Source of the DNA: Alicyclobacillus fructus
GTDB taxonomy: Bacteria > Bacillota > Bacilli > Alicyclobacillales > Alicyclobacillaceae
Assembly: GCF_017329605.1 (NCBI RefSeq)
Contig: NZ_JAFMTY010000004.1
Coordinates: forward strand, 95,237-159,236
Length of the DNA: 64,000 nucleotides
Reading direction: 5' to 3'
Shown here: positions 1 through 9,209 of the stretch, in pieces
Position numbering within the stretch: the first letter of the stretch is position 1
How the letters are laid out: each line of letters begins with the position of its first letter
Notes under the pieces: model-generated
Database searches by the model: none
The model's input: the letters and a program-made list of their open reading frames with translations, nothing else
Told to the model about the DNA's origin: nothing
Position numbers and translations under genes: made by a program

Positions 1-1
1 G

Positions 2-511
2 ATCGACAGCTGGGGCGTGGGCACGCGCCTCATTACGAGCGAAGACTGTCCGTCGCTGGGCTGCGTGTACAAGCTGGTGGCGCAGCAGTTTGGCGACCGC
101 ATGGAGCCGAGGATCAAAATTTCCGAGAACCCGAACAAGATCACGAACCCCGGCAAGAAGAAGGTTCTGCGGCTGTACGTGAACGGGTCGGCCACGGCGG
201 ACCTCATTGCCCTCGATGACGAGGTGTACGATCCGTCCGAGCCGCTCGAGCTCTTCCACCCCATTCACACCTACAAGCGGAAAGTGGTGCAGAACTACGA
301 GGTGGAAGAGTTGCTTCGCCCCGTGTTCGTCGGCGGCGAACTGGTGTACGAACTTCCCACGGTCCAGGAGATTCAGGCGCGCGTCGAGGAGCAGTTGTCG
401 GCTTTCTCCTCGGAGGTGAGGAGACATCTGAATCCTCACGAGTACCATGTGGACCTGTCGAAGCCGCTCTGGGACCTCAAACAGCGGTTGCTGCACGAGT
501 GGCGCCGGTAG
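2..511 (+). CDS. pncB: Nicotinate phosphoribosyltransferase, C-terminal part (5' end outside window)
   Basis: The frame is already open at base 2 and runs about 170 residues to a TAG stop, so only the C-terminal part of the protein is present. The enzyme joins nicotinate to phosphoribosyl pyrophosphate in cytosolic NAD salvage. The opening residues IDSWGVGTRL, the nearby GCVYKLV and the ending with a Y-x-V-D-L-S-K-P-L-W-D-L pattern are typical of the C-terminal half of this family. An internal GTG at 17 is in frame but is not the start, because the conserved motif begins upstream of it. Family assignment is confident; nothing can be said about the promoter or the N-terminus. Confidence 0.88.
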   Translation: MDSWGVGTRLITSEDCPSLGCVYKLVAQQFGDRMEPRIKISENPNKITNPGKKKVLRLYVNGSATADLIALDDEVYDPSEPLELFHPIHTYKRKVVQNYEVEELLRPVFVGGELVYELPTVQEIQARVEEQLSAFSSEVRRHLNPHEYHVDLSKPLWDLKQRLLHEWRR

Positions 512-577
512 GCAGGGTGCCGTCGCGCGTGCCCTTCGCCCGGCGATCGGGTATGATGGACTCGAGGGGGCGTTCAT

Positions 578-1552
578 ATGGAGGTCGTCAAAATTACGCC
601 GCGCGGCTACTGCTACGGCGTGGTGGACGCGATGGTGATCGCCAAGCGGGCGGCGGAAGACAAGCGCCTGCCGCGGCCCATTTACATTCTCGGCATGATT
701 GTGCACAACCAGCACGTGGTCGACGCCTTCGCGAGGGAGGGCGTGATCACGCTGGACGGTGCGGATCGGCTGTCGCTGCTGGAGAAGATCGATCGCGGGA
801 CGGTCATCTTCACGGCACACGGCGTGTCGCCGGAGGTCAAGCGCAGAGCGCGCGAAAAAGGGTTGACGGTGCTCGACGCGACCTGCCCAGATGTCAACCG
901 CACCCACGAACTGATTCGGGAGAAAGTCGCGCAGGGTTACGAGATTGTGTACATCGGCCGACGAGGCCATCCCGAGCCGGAAGGCGCCATGGGCGTCGCG
1001 CCGGAACACGTGCACCTTGTGGAAAACAAGGAAGACATTGAAGCGCTCTCGTTGCAGACGGATCGCATCGTGGTGACCAATCAGACCACCATGAGTCAGT
1101 GGGACACGCGGGAGTTGACGGAGCTCGTGTGCCGGAAGTATCCGACGGCCGAGGTGCACAACGAGATTTGCCTGGCCACGCAGCTTCGCCAGCAGGCGGT
1201 CGCCGAACAGGCCGGTCAGGCGGATCTGTGCATCGTCGTGGGCGATCCGCGAAGCAACAACTCCAATCGGTTGGCGCAAGTGGCCGAGGAGATCGCGGGT
1301 GTCAAAGCGTATCGCGTGGCGGACGTCACGGAGATCCAACCCGAATGGCTGATGCATGCCAAGCGCGTGGCGGTGACCTCCGGCGCGAGCACGCCGACAG
1401 CGGTGACCAAGGAAGTCGTGGAATATCTGGAGCAGTTCGATCCGGCCGATCCCTCGACGCACCAGCCCAAAAGGACGCTTGACCCCAACCGGATTCTGCC
1501 CGTGCTGCGAAACGAACGGGTTCGCCAGGGCGTGGAGCGCGAGGCGACATGA
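578..1552 (+). CDS. ispH: 4-hydroxy-3-methylbut-2-enyl diphosphate reductase (IspH/LytB)
   Basis: Last enzyme of the MEP isoprenoid pathway; a 4Fe-4S protein that reduces HMBPP to IPP and DMAPP in the cytosol. The 324-residue length fits the family. The three cluster cysteines are visible at residues 12 (RGYCYGV), 103 (DATCPDV) and 198 (NEICLAT). The substrate-binding His residues in VHNQHVVD and TAHGVSP, the QTTMSQWD threonine and the S-N-N-S-N motif are also present. A GAGGGGG Shine-Dalgarno lies just before the ATG. The stop overlaps the start of the next small gene by four bases (ATGA), suggesting coupled translation. Confidence 0.96.
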   Translation: MEVVKITPRGYCYGVVDAMVIAKRAAEDKRLPRPIYILGMIVHNQHVVDAFAREGVITLDGADRLSLLEKIDRGTVIFTAHGVSPEVKRRAREKGLTVLDATCPDVNRTHELIREKVAQGYEIVYIGRRGHPEPEGAMGVAPEHVHLVENKEDIEALSLQTDRIVVTNQTTMSQWDTRELTELVCRKYPTAEVHNEICLATQLRQQAVAEQAGQADLCIVVGDPRSNNSNRLAQVAEEIAGVKAYRVADVTEIQPEWLMHAKRVAVTSGASTPTAVTKEVVEYLEQFDPADPSTHQPKRTLDPNRILPVLRNERVRQGVEREAT

Positions 1553-1773
1553 GCCATGGGCTGTGGGCAGTGGCGGCGGCCAGTTTCATCGTGTCCATTG
1601 CGCTATGGGCGTGGCGGTTGCGCGTGCCCAAGGGTACGCGCGGCCGCGGTTGGCTCACCGCGTTCACATGGCTTGGCTGGCTCGCGTTTCTTTCGCTCGC
1701 CGGTTACGGCGCCGGTTTCGCGGCGGGCGATCGCGGCGTCAATCTCCTTCATGTTCTGCATATCTCGCGATAG
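1549..1773 (+). CDS. Small hydrophobic protein, two predicted membrane helices
   Basis: A 74-residue protein whose ATG overlaps the ispH stop in an ATGA arrangement. It has two hydrophobic stretches (about residues 5-22 and 36-58) separated by a basic loop rich in R, K and G, so both ends would lie on the same side of the membrane. No family is recognised. The overlap with ispH, same strand and sensible membrane topology argue that it is real; the absence of a recognised homologue leaves room for doubt. A role near the isoprenoid pathway would be speculation. Confidence 0.55.
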   Translation: MSHGLWAVAAASFIVSIALWAWRLRVPKGTRGRGWLTAFTWLGWLAFLSLAGYGAGFAAGDRGVNLLHVLHISR

Positions 1774-1955
1774 CATCGCGTTGAAGGGAAATGTGCGAGC
1801 GAGAGCGCGGCGCGTGTCGGAAAACGTGTCATGAGGTGTGCGGTTTCCTCCGAAGCGCTTCGGCAAAGCTCGCTGGTTCGCTTTTTGCAACTTTGGATAG
1901 CGCTTTCATTTCGACAAGGATCGAAAAAATTTTTGCGTCGAACGCATCCTGAGGT

Positions 1956-1983
1956 TCGACAAACGGACACAGGGTGATATAAT
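1956..1983 (+). promoter_or_regulatory. Probable sigma-A promoter for the permease gene
   Basis: TCGACA (1956-1961) and TATAAT (1978-1983) are separated by 16 bases; shifting the -35 one base upstream gives TTCGAC and a 17-base spacer. The -10 is a perfect consensus, and the location agrees with a long transcribed leader before the permease start at 2241. Confidence 0.6.
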
Positions 1984-2130
1984 AGTCCCGAAGCGGCGCA
2001 GAATTGAAAGAAAACTTAACATATTTGAAATGGGAGGTGAATTGGGAGGAATTGCGCGACGGCGCATGCGAATGGGTGTCAAGCCGGGCACTGAGATCCT
2101 GAGGTGGATTGGACTTTTGAATCGAATTTT

Positions 2131-2151
2131 CACATTTGGTGGACAAATGTG
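2131..2151 (+). repeat. Perfect hairpin in the permease leader
   Basis: CACATTTG (2131-2138) and its exact complement CAAATGTG (2144-2151) are separated by GTGGA. No run of T follows, so it is not a simple intrinsic terminator. It could be a leader structure or a protein-binding site. Confidence 0.5.
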
Positions 2152-2240
2152 CCCCGAATCGCTACGAGAGCGGAGAATGAGCGGAGAGCGCCGCGGGAGA
2201 GTCGGAGTTCAGACTCTATGACGTGTTAGGAGGATGCTGA

Positions 2241-3827
2241 TTGCAAGGTAAACTTCGAAAACAACTTTCTCTGACGGATCTCACCTTCGTGGGATTGGGA
2301 TCCATCATCGGCTCGGGATGGCTTTTTGCATCGGCGCGTGTCGGTTCGACGGCCGGGCCGGCAGGTATTTTGAGCTGGCTCATCGGGGCCGTCGCCGTCA
2401 TCCTGTTGGGCCTCGTGTACGCGGAACTGGGGGGCTCGATTCCTCGAGCCGGCGGTTCGGTTCGCTACCCCTTGTATTCTCACGGCCCGCTGATCGGCTA
2501 CCTGTTGGGATTTGCGTCGCTCGTCGCGTTTTCGAGCGTCGCCGGCATCGAAGTGGAGGCCGCTCGTCAGTACGCGACGGCTTGGTGGCCACAGTTGACG
2601 GTGCCAAACAGCAGCAATCCCACCGTGCTGGGGTGGTTCGTGCAGCTGGCTCTGCTCGCCATCTTCTTCATCATCAATTACATGGGCGTGAAGTTGTTCG
2701 GCAAGACCAACACCATCATCACGGCGTTCAAATTCATCGTGCCGGTTGTCACGGTCATTACGCTTCTGACCCAATTCAAGGGCGCGAACTTCAACTCGCA
2801 TGGATTTGCGCCGTTTGGCTTCTCGGGCGTCGAGTCCGCGGTTTCGACATCCGGTATCATCTTTGCCTATCTCGGTTTCCAGCAGTCTGTCGGTTTCGCC
2901 TCGGAGGCGCGCCGCCCGCAGCGGGACGTGCCGATGGCCATCATTCTGGCGGTGATTTTGTCTGCGGCGCTGTACGAGCTTTTGCAGATCGCGTTTTTGG
3001 GCGCCATCCCGGCCGACAAGCTTTCCGGCGGCTGGGCCAATGTGGATAATGTGTTTAAGCTCCCGTTCCACGATATCGCCGTGGTGCTCGGCTTCAGTTG
3101 GCTGGCGTGGCTGATCCTATTGGACGCGTTCATCTCGCCTTCGGGCACGGCCAACATCTATCTGTCCGCCACGACGCGCGTGATCTTTGGTTGGGCCCGC
3201 AACGGCACCTTCTTCCGGGTGTTCGGCAATGTCGACGAGAAGACAGGTGTCCCTCACGCGGCGCTCTGGCTGGCCTTCGCGATGGCCATCTTCTGGACGC
3301 TGCCGTTCCCGTCGTGGGGCGCGATGGTCAACGTCGTGTCGGCGGCGACGGTGCTCACGTACGTCGTGGGACCTGTGTCGGCACACGCCTTCCGCAGGAC
3401 CGCACCGGATTTGGAGCGCCCCTTCCTGCTGAGAGGCATGTCGGTGTTTGGGCCGCTGTCCTTCATCGTCGCGTCGCTCATCGTGTACTGGACGGGATGG
3501 AGCACCGATTCGTGGCTTCTTGGCGCAATGATCGTCATGTTCATCCTCTACGTGGTCTTCCAGCGGTTTGTGCCGAAAGACGCCGTCAGTTTTGGCGATC
3601 AGCTCCGCGCCACCTGGTGGCTCTTGGCCTACTTCGTCGTGATGATTGTGCTCTCGTATCTCGGGACATTCGGCGGGATCAAGGCCATACCGGCTCCGTG
3701 GGATCAGATCATCGTCGTGTTGGTGTCCATCGCGCTGTACTATTGGGGCTTGAATTCGGCACTGCCGAAGCCCGTGTTTGACGATGATCAGGTGGCGGAC
3801 GAAAACGTGAACACGGTCGTCATCTGA
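2241..3827 (+). CDS. APC-superfamily amino acid permease (YveA-like)
   Basis: A 528-residue polytopic membrane protein, with twelve or more hydrophobic segments. The first helix carries the APC-family substrate-binding pattern G-S-I-I-G-S-G-W, followed by E-L-G-G-S-I-P-R-A-G-G in the second hairpin. Length and sequence style resemble the aspartate:proton symporter YveA of Bacillus subtilis more than shorter YhdG-type carriers, but the substrate is an inference. The start is TTG at 2241, preceded by TTAGGAGGATGC. It stands alone between a promoter with a long leader and an intrinsic terminator at 3845. Confidence 0.85.
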   Translation: MQGKLRKQLSLTDLTFVGLGSIIGSGWLFASARVGSTAGPAGILSWLIGAVAVILLGLVYAELGGSIPRAGGSVRYPLYSHGPLIGYLLGFASLVAFSSVAGIEVEAARQYATAWWPQLTVPNSSNPTVLGWFVQLALLAIFFIINYMGVKLFGKTNTIITAFKFIVPVVTVITLLTQFKGANFNSHGFAPFGFSGVESAVSTSGIIFAYLGFQQSVGFASEARRPQRDVPMAIILAVILSAALYELLQIAFLGAIPADKLSGGWANVDNVFKLPFHDIAVVLGFSWLAWLILLDAFISPSGTANIYLSATTRVIFGWARNGTFFRVFGNVDEKTGVPHAALWLAFAMAIFWTLPFPSWGAMVNVVSAATVLTYVVGPVSAHAFRRTAPDLERPFLLRGMSVFGPLSFIVASLIVYWTGWSTDSWLLGAMIVMFILYVVFQRFVPKDAVSFGDQLRATWWLLAYFVVMIVLSYLGTFGGIKAIPAPWDQIIVVLVSIALYYWGLNSALPKPVFDDDQVADENVNTVVI

Positions 3828-3844
3828 TGGAACGTGGCAAGCAG

Positions 3845-3880
3845 GGCCTGGCCAGTTTTCCAGCTGGCCGGGCCTTTTCT
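3845..3880 (+). terminator. Intrinsic terminator after the APC permease gene
   Basis: GGCCTGGCCAG and CTGGCCGGGCC form an 11-bp stem with one G-U pair around a short loop, followed by TTTTCT. It lies 17 bases past the permease stop. Confidence 0.85.
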
Positions 3881-3972
3881 CATCGCAAGGCATCTCAAGG
3901 CGGCGGGAGGCGGGCGAAGGGCCGTAGTACAATGGAGGCGGCTTGTGAGAGCATGGCGACAGGAGGGTTCCC

Positions 3973-5067
3973 ATGATGGTCTTCGAACAGCGGCGTTCGA
4001 GCCTCGCGCGCGCCTGCGCGAAACGAGGATGGCGCGGTGCGGTCCTTGCGCATCCCGCCAATTGGCACTATTTTACCGGGGTTCGCCTGGAAGCTGGCGA
4101 ACGGTTGGCGTGCCTCGTCGTGATGGAAGATGGTACCGCTCACGCGGTGGCGCACGAGATGTTTGCGCCGTGGGTGGAGAGAATGGGCGTTCCGTTTGAG
4201 CTGTGGCGCGACGGTGAAGATGCGCACGCGCGCCTGGCGAACCGGCTCCGTTCGGGTGGAACGGTGGGGGTGGACGGCGGGCTGCCCGCCCATCATCTGC
4301 TGCCCCTGATGCGGTTGGCGAAGGACTGCGCGTTCGAGCTTGCCGATGCCGCCATCGCAGATCTCCGGTTGCGCAAGGATCACCGCGAGATCGAGCTCCT
4401 CCGCGAGGCTTCGCGCCGCGCCGATCAGGTGATCGATCTCGTCCGCGCACACATCCGCCCCGGGGTGACGGAGCTCGAGCTGGCCGATGAACTGGCCCGC
4501 CTCTGGCGCGAAGCGGGCAGCCCGGGCATGTCGTTTCCTCCCATCGTGGCGGCGGGTGAAGGGGGAGCGGAGCCTCATCATGAGCCTGGCCAGCGGGCCA
4601 TTGCGCCTGGGGATGCCGTGATCGTCGACACGGGCGGATTCTGCGAGGGCTATGTGAGCGACATCACGCGCACGTTCATCGTGGGCGAGCCGAAGGCGGA
4701 GTTGGTCCCGGTGTACGAGGCGGTGCTGCAGGCGAATCTGGCGGCCATTGCGGCCGTGAGGCCGGGTGTGAAGTTCAGTGAAATTGATCGCGCTGCGCGG
4801 CGCGTGATCGAAGAAGCGGGGTTCGGCGCGTACTTCACGCATCGGACAGGGCACGGGGTCGGTCTCGACGTCCACGAGCCTCCCTACGTGGATGCCGGGA
4901 ACGACAGTGTGGTCGAGCCAGGGATGGCGTTCAGCATTGAGCCGGGCATCTACCTGCCCGGGAAGTTTGGCGTGCGCATCGAGGACTTGGTCATTGCGAC
5001 GGAGGATGGGGCTCTGGTATTGAATCAGGCGCCCAAGCGGCTGGAGGATGTGATTCTCACGGCGTGA
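3973..5067 (+). CDS. M24-family Xaa-Pro peptidase
   Basis: A cytosolic dinuclear metal aminopeptidase of the Xaa-Pro dipeptidase/aminopeptidase P group, releasing residues N-terminal to proline. It has 364 residues, the usual length. A creatinase-type N-terminal domain (about 1-125) precedes the pita-bread catalytic domain. Metal ligands are visible: D219 and D230 in [13 protein letters not shown], a His in [13 protein letters not shown], and glutamates in SIEPGIY and RIEDLV. Two ATG codons in tandem (3973, 3976) follow GGAGGG; I chose the first. A TACAAT -10-like box at 3928 may be part of its promoter. Confidence 0.92.
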   Translation: MMVFEQRRSSLARACAKRGWRGAVLAHPANWHYFTGVRLEAGERLACLVVMEDGTAHAVAHEMFAPWVERMGVPFELWRDGEDAHARLANRLRSGGTVGVDGGLPAHHLLPLMRLAKDCAFELADAAIADLRLRKDHREIELLREASRRADQVIDLVRAHIRPGVTELELADELARLWREAGSPGMSFPPIVAAGEGGAEPHHEPGQRAIAPGDAVIVDTGGFCEGYVSDITRTFIVGEPKAELVPVYEAVLQANLAAIAAVRPGVKFSEIDRAARRVIEEAGFGAYFTHRTGHGVGLDVHEPPYVDAGNDSVVEPGMAFSIEPGIYLPGKFGVRIEDLVIATEDGALVLNQAPKRLEDVILTA

Positions 5068-5079
5068 CCATCTGTGAGC

Positions 5080-5103
5080 GAGGCGTGAGTGCACTCACGC
5101 CTC
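5080..5103. repeat. 24-bp perfect palindrome between convergent genes
   Basis: The 12 bases 5080-5091 (GAGGCGTGAGTG) are exactly complementary to 5092-5103. It lies between the stop of the M24 peptidase and the stop of the convergent yfhH-like gene and covers the last nine bases of the latter. It would fold into a strong hairpin in either transcript but lacks a T tract on both sides. Confidence 0.7.
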
Positions 5104-5406
5104 GTCCACTTCCAGTTGGGCGATGGGGACGGCCGCGGTCTCTCCCGTCATTTGCCGGATGCCCCAGGCCATGACCCCCTCAATCGCAGTGACGGTGAGG
5201 CGGTCGTACTCTTCGGCAATGCGGTAGGTCCGGCCGATCTCGATGTGGACCTCGTCTTTGATCTCGTAACTCTTCGCGAGATACCAACGGGTCATGTAGA
5301 TTTCGTACTCACTCCAGTTTTCGCGGTCGAAGGCCTCCTGCCCTTTCCGCTGCAGCTCGGCCATCTCTCGCCGCAGTTCTTCCTTCGACATCTCGCTGTA
5401 CAACAT
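5095..5406 (-). CDS. yfhH: YfhH-like protein (DUF1811)
   Basis: A 103-residue protein with an N-terminal charged helix (KEELRREMAELQRKGQEA), a second helix around WSEYEIYMTRWYLAKSY and a C-terminal beta-rich part ending GVMAWG. This layout and length match the DUF1811 family typified by Bacillus subtilis YfhH, whose function is unknown. ATG start at 5406. It is convergent with the M24 peptidase and lies just downstream of ytrI on the same strand with a 15-base gap, so it may be co-transcribed with ytrH-ytrI. Confidence 0.8.
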   Translation of the reverse strand: MLYSEMSKEELRREMAELQRKGQEAFDRENWSEYEIYMTRWYLAKSYEIKDEVHIEIGRTYRIAEEYDRLTVTAIEGVMAWGIRQMTGETAAVPIAQLEVDEA

Positions 5407-5421
5407 CTTCCAATCACTCTC

Positions 5422-5883
5422 TCACGACTCGGCTTGCAAATCTCCTCGAACATACAGGTGCAGCGTGTCCCCCGTCATTATAGCCGCTGTGACATGCAGC
5501 CGGTAGCGCCGCGTGCCGACAGGGATGGTCTGTACATTGAGGACGGCGGAGGGCATGTAGGGGTTGTCGTACAAAAATTGCATCGGCTTGCCGAGCAGGA
5601 ACGAGAGGCTTGTGAGAACCTGTCGCCGAATGGCCGTCTGAACTTCTGGCGGCGTGTTCGGCGGGCATTCCACGAGGATGCGCCGCAGCGCCTGCTTCCC
5701 TGGTTCGGCTTGTTCGGCGAGGAGGAACTGGTTTTCCGTCTCCAGCTGATCGATCGCTTGGCGCAGGCTATCGACCTCCATGTGCATCCGATGGAGATCG
5801 CGGGCGCTGAAAAGCGTGGCTGCGATGAGCCCCGCGAGGAACGAGAGAAAGGCCATCGCGACGGTGGAGCGGACGCGGCTCAT
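5422..5883 (-). CDS. ytrI: Sporulation membrane protein YtrI-like
   Basis: A 153-residue protein with one N-terminal transmembrane helix (about residues 6-25) followed by a predicted coiled coil (MEVDSLRQAIDQLETENQFL) and a C-terminal globular part. Its ATG at 5881-5883 overlaps the ytrH stop (ATGA), and upstream in-frame codons belong to the antisense of ytrH, so I chose this short start. In Bacillus subtilis, ytrH and ytrI form a sigma-E operon needed for efficient sporulation. Sequence similarity is modest; the assignment leans on topology, length and the ytrH neighbour. Confidence 0.7.
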   Translation of the reverse strand: MSRVRSTVAMAFLSFLAGLIAATLFSARDLHRMHMEVDSLRQAIDQLETENQFLLAEQAEPGKQALRRILVECPPNTPPEVQTAIRRQVLTSLSFLLGKPMQFLYDNPYMPSAVLNVQTIPVGTRRYRLHVTAAIMTGDTLHLYVRGDLQAES

Positions 5884-6215
5884 GACGACGATCGCCCTGC
5901 CGTGAGCCATTGAATCACGATGTATCCCACGTGGCAGCCGAGAAAGGCCGCGAACAGGTAGATGAGCTGGCGAACCATCGGACCGATGTGGAGGCCGAAG
6001 ACGCCGCGATCGATCACGCGGAGGACGTCCATCGATCCGCCGAGTGCCGCGACGATGGCCCACACCTTCAGGTCGGAGGCGAGGGTGTTCATGGCCGTCT
6101 GCGGATCGTGATGGGTGAGGAGGGCGGCGAGGCCGCCAAACAGGGCCCCGCCGATGACGAGGCCCATGGAGACGAGAAAGTCGAGCACGCAGTTTTCCGC
6201 GATGCTGTTCCACAC
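5880..6215 (-). CDS. ytrH: Sporulation protein YtrH
   Basis: A protein of about 111 residues with three hydrophobic segments (around 10-28, 45-60 and 80-103), matching the Spore_YtrH family, an integral membrane protein of the mother cell made under sigma-E in Bacillus. I place the start at GTG 6215 because GGGAGG lies nine bases upstream; an in-frame TTG at 6221 is also possible but its spacing would be only three bases. It is translationally coupled to ytrI downstream. Together they support an endospore-forming host. Confidence 0.82.
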   Translation of the reverse strand: MWNSIAENCVLDFLVSMGLVIGGALFGGLAALLTHHDPQTAMNTLASDLKVWAIVAALGGSMDVLRVIDRGVFGLHIGPMVRQLIYLFAAFLGCHVGYIVIQWLTAGRSSS

Positions 6216-6359
6216 GTTCAATCGCCTCCCGGGCGGACGAGGCTTTGCTTCATCTTACGCGGGGTGCGAACCGGTCATGTGTGAATCCCGCAGGTTTCGG
6301 CGCGGCGGGAGAGGTGTTATGATCGAAAGACAGGACTGTTCAGGAACGGAGGCGCACGG

Positions 6360-9209
6360 ATGGAGCGGATGGCGCCGGAGCGGACGGAGTGGAACGCGGG
6401 AGAGGCGTCGAGCCTGGCCAAAACCCTGCAAGCGTGGCAGGAGCGGGTGTTCGATCTCGCGCGGCTCGTGGTCGATTGCGGCGATGTGGTGGCCGTGGCG
6501 CACGGCGAGCAGGCGCCGCTGGTGGACGTCGCGCTGTGGCTTCGCCGCGTCTCCCAGGGAGGAATGGCGGGCTTTCCATCGGGCGGAGCCAGCTTTGTCG
6601 CGCGCTGGGTGCCCGCGTGGACGTCCGAGGCGCTGCTCGCGCTCCGGTATCGCCTCGTGTCGTCCGCCACGCGGGGAGCGTTGGCCGAGATGTACCCGTC
6701 GCCGGCTTTTGTGGACGCTCTTCTCCTCCAGCTCGTGGACCGCGAGGTCCGGCGGCGCATCATGGGCGTGGATCTAGGCACGTCCGCCGGCAGGCGATAC
6801 CGCGTGATGTATCAAGGGGAAGCGGAAGCGCTCGCCGCATGGGCGCGGGCGCTCGTCGGAATGCCTCGGTTCGCGGCGGACGGGTGGATCGTGGGCAAGG
6901 AGTGCGAGCGAGCGCTGGAAGGTTCGGGATGGGGGCGGCCGGATTTTGACGACGACAGCGGGCGGATCGCCTACCAGCTCGGCTTTTGCCTCGATCCGCC
7001 GCGCGAGGATCTCGCCGGAGATTGGGAGCTTCGGTTTGAGTTGCGCCACCGATGGACGGGGGAGCGAATTCCGCTTTCGGCCTACTGGCGGTCCCCTTCC
7101 CGGGAAATGTCCGCGCACGGCGACGTGCTCGTGGCGCCGGATCGCTGGTTTCTGCCGAAACTCCGCGAGGCGGCACAGGTGTGTCCTGCCATCGCACAGG
7201 CGTTGCGCTCGCCCGCGCCGGAGCGAGCCGTGCTTCGGGCCGATGAGATGTACCGGTTTATCGCGCAGGAACTGCCGGCCCTCCGCCGGGCTTCGTTCGA
7301 GGTGGAGATGCCGCCGGTTGAAGAAGCGAGGGACGTCCGCATCCGCGTTCGCTTCCAACGGGTCGAGGACGGCGCTTCTCGGCGGGAGCCTTCGCGGAGA
7401 GCGGCGAGTGTCCCGATGTTTTCCGCGGATGCGGTCGCTCGTTTTGACTGGTCTGTCGTGATCGACGACCGGACGCTCACACCTCCGGAGTTCAGGCGCA
7501 TGGTGGAAAGACAGACGCCGCTCGTGAGGGTGGACGGGGTGTGGCGCCTTGTGCCCTTGGCCGATCTCCTGCGTCAAATGGAGGCACTGCCGGAACCGGG
7601 CGAGGCCATGGGGCCGCTCGAATGGTCGCGCGCGCACGCGCTGGCTGCGCCGGAAGGGCCGGGAAAGCTGGAGGTGGACGAGGATGCGCCGGTTGTGGCC
7701 CGCTGGATGGACGTGTGGGTGCTCGGCCGCGACGTGGAACCCGAGCCGGCGCCGGCGTCGTTTCGAGGCGCGCTGCGCCACTATCAGGAGCGAGGCTATG
7801 CCTGGCTCATGCACCTGCGGCGAATGGGCGTCGGCGGATGCCTGGCGGACGACATGGGGCTTGGCAAGACGGTGCAGATGATCGCGTACTGGCTGCGGGT
7901 GAAGGAACTGGGCGATGCGGCGGCGCCGCACCTTCTCGTGTGTCCGACGTCGCTTGTCGCGAATTGGCGGGCCGAGATCGAGCGGTTTGCGCCGTCGCTG
8001 TCGGTGTATGTGCATCACGGGGCTTCGCGCGATCTCGACCAGGCCTTTGCGGGTCATGTCGATCTGGTCATCACGACGTACGGGACGCTGCTGCGCGATG
8101 TTGCCGCGTTCCATCGCCGCGCGTTCGACTGCGTCGCGATCGACGAGGCGCAGGTGGTGAAAAACGCGTCGACCAAGCAGGCGCGCGCGCTTCGGGCTCT
8201 TGCGAGCCGTCACCGCATCGCGCTTACGGGTACCCCTGTCGAAAATCGGCTCGACGAGCTGTGGTCGCTGATGGAGTTTTTGAATCCCGGCTATCTCGGG
8301 TCGTTGCGCTGGTTTCGGAGTACATTCGGTTCCGTCGCGGAAGGCCGGGATCTGAGCGGCGTGCGCATGCGCCAGCTTCAGTTGTTGCTTCGCCCGGTGC
8401 TGTTGCGCAGGCGAAAGAGCGATCCGACCATCGCGCCGGAGTTGCCGGAGAAATGGGAGGTGGAGGAGCGCGCCTTCCTGACCGTCGAACAGGCCGCCCT
8501 GTATCAGGCGTTTGTCGATCAAATGTTTGCGGAGATCTCCCGCGGTTCGAGCGCCATGGCGCGCAGGGGCGCGATTTTGACGACGCTCATGAGGTTGAAG
8601 CAGGTCTGCGATCACCCGGCCCTCATCTCGGGTGGACGGCCTTCGCCGAAGCGGAGCGGAAAGTTGAGGAGTCTCCTCGATCGGTTGCGCGTGGTCGTCG
8701 ACGCTGGCGAGGCGGCCCTCATCTTCACGCAGTTCCGGGAGATGGGCGAGATGCTGTGCGCGGCGCTGGAAGACGAATGGGGGTGGCGCCCCGCCTTTCT
8801 GCATGGGGGGATGTCCGCGAAAGCTCGGGGAGAGATGGTGGAGGCGTTTCAAGCAGGGCGGACGGAATCGCCGGTGCTCGTTCTTTCGCTGCGAGCCGGG
8901 GGCGTGGGCCTGAATCTGACGCGAGCGAGCCATGTGTTTCACTACGACCGATGGTGGAACCCGGCTGTCGAAGATCAGGCGACGGATCGCGCCTATCGGA
9001 TTGGACAGGTGCGGAACGTGGAAGTGCACAAGATGATCTGCGTGGGGACGCTGGAGGAGCGGATTGACGAAATGCTGAGGGCGAAGCGTGCGCTGTCCGA
9101 CCTGGTGAGCCGCGTCTCGGACGATTGGGTGACGGAGCTCGACGACGAGGCGCTCCACCAGCTGTTTGCGCTGACCCCCACCAGTGTCATGGAGGACGAT
9201 GAGCTGTGA
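6360..9209 (+). CDS. ywqA: SNF2-family DNA helicase/translocase (YwqA-like)
   Basis: A 949-residue protein with a long N-terminal region (about 1-470) of the type found in bacterial SNF2/HepA-like proteins and a C-terminal SNF2 ATPase core. Core motifs include DDMGLGKT (Walker A), AIDEAQ (DEAx box), LTGTPVENRLDELWSL (motif III) and TDRAYRIGQ (motif VI). A GGAGG sits seven bases before the ATG. The stop overlaps the GTG of the SWIM-domain gene, the same arrangement as ywqA-ywqB in Bacillus subtilis. The family remodels protein-DNA or DNA-RNA complexes; the exact substrate is unknown. Confidence 0.93.
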   Translation: MERMAPERTEWNAGEASSLAKTLQAWQERVFDLARLVVDCGDVVAVAHGEQAPLVDVALWLRRVSQGGMAGFPSGGASFVARWVPAWTSEALLALRYRLVSSATRGALAEMYPSPAFVDALLLQLVDREVRRRIMGVDLGTSAGRRYRVMYQGEAEALAAWARALVGMPRFAADGWIVGKECERALEGSGWGRPDFDDDSGRIAYQLGFCLDPPREDLAGDWELRFELRHRWTGERIPLSAYWRSPSREMSAHGDVLVAPDRWFLPKLREAAQVCPAIAQALRSPAPERAVLRADEMYRFIAQELPALRRASFEVEMPPVEEARDVRIRVRFQRVEDGASRREPSRRAASVPMFSADAVARFDWSVVIDDRTLTPPEFRRMVERQTPLVRVDGVWRLVPLADLLRQMEALPEPGEAMGPLEWSRAHALAAPEGPGKLEVDEDAPVVARWMDVWVLGRDVEPEPAPASFRGALRHYQERGYAWLMHLRRMGVGGCLADDMGLGKTVQMIAYWLRVKELGDAAAPHLLVCPTSLVANWRAEIERFAPSLSVYVHHGASRDLDQAFAGHVDLVITTYGTLLRDVAAFHRRAFDCVAIDEAQVVKNASTKQARALRALASRHRIALTGTPVENRLDELWSLMEFLNPGYLGSLRWFRSTFGSVAEGRDLSGVRMRQLQLLLRPVLLRRRKSDPTIAPELPEKWEVEERAFLTVEQAALYQAFVDQMFAEISRGSSAMARRGAILTTLMRLKQVCDHPALISGGRPSPKRSGKLRSLLDRLRVVVDAGEAALIFTQFREMGEMLCAALEDEWGWRPAFLHGGMSAKARGEMVEAFQAGRTESPVLVLSLRAGGVGLNLTRASHVFHYDRWWNPAVEDQATDRAYRIGQVRNVEVHKMICVGTLEERIDEMLRAKRALSDLVSRVSDDWVTELDDEALHQLFALTPTSVMEDDEL

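Larger units (their letters stand above)
1774..2240 (+). other. Long leader/intergenic region before the APC permease gene
   Basis: There are 467 bases without a convincing gene. The second half follows a good sigma-A type promoter and would be a leader of roughly 250 nt. It contains two purine-rich Shine-Dalgarno-like runs (about 2032-2049), a perfect hairpin at 2131-2151, and a smaller hairpin AGAGTC/GACTCT at 2201-2220 just before the permease ribosome site. A 63-codon frame at 2030-2221 and a 16-codon TTG frame at 2052-2102 are open but look non-coding. I do not recognise a known riboswitch or T-box in it. Confidence 0.5.

Noticed and set aside
2030..2221. 63-codon frame in the permease leader
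   Set aside because: No ribosome site at proper distance and composition typical of random GC-rich DNA.
1774..2240. T-box or known amino acid riboswitch before the permease
   Set aside because: No T-box sequence or lysine/glycine aptamer core could be found by eye.
2226..4061. Minus-strand frames across the APC permease (281 and 314 residues)
   Set aside because: Composition is Arg/His/Asp-rich without any fold, and the plus-strand frame is a clear transporter.
6774..9158. 794-residue open frame on the minus strand inside the SNF2 gene
   Set aside because: It is a GC-rich antisense shadow: His/Arg/Pro-rich, no domains, and fully covered by a gene with complete helicase motifs.
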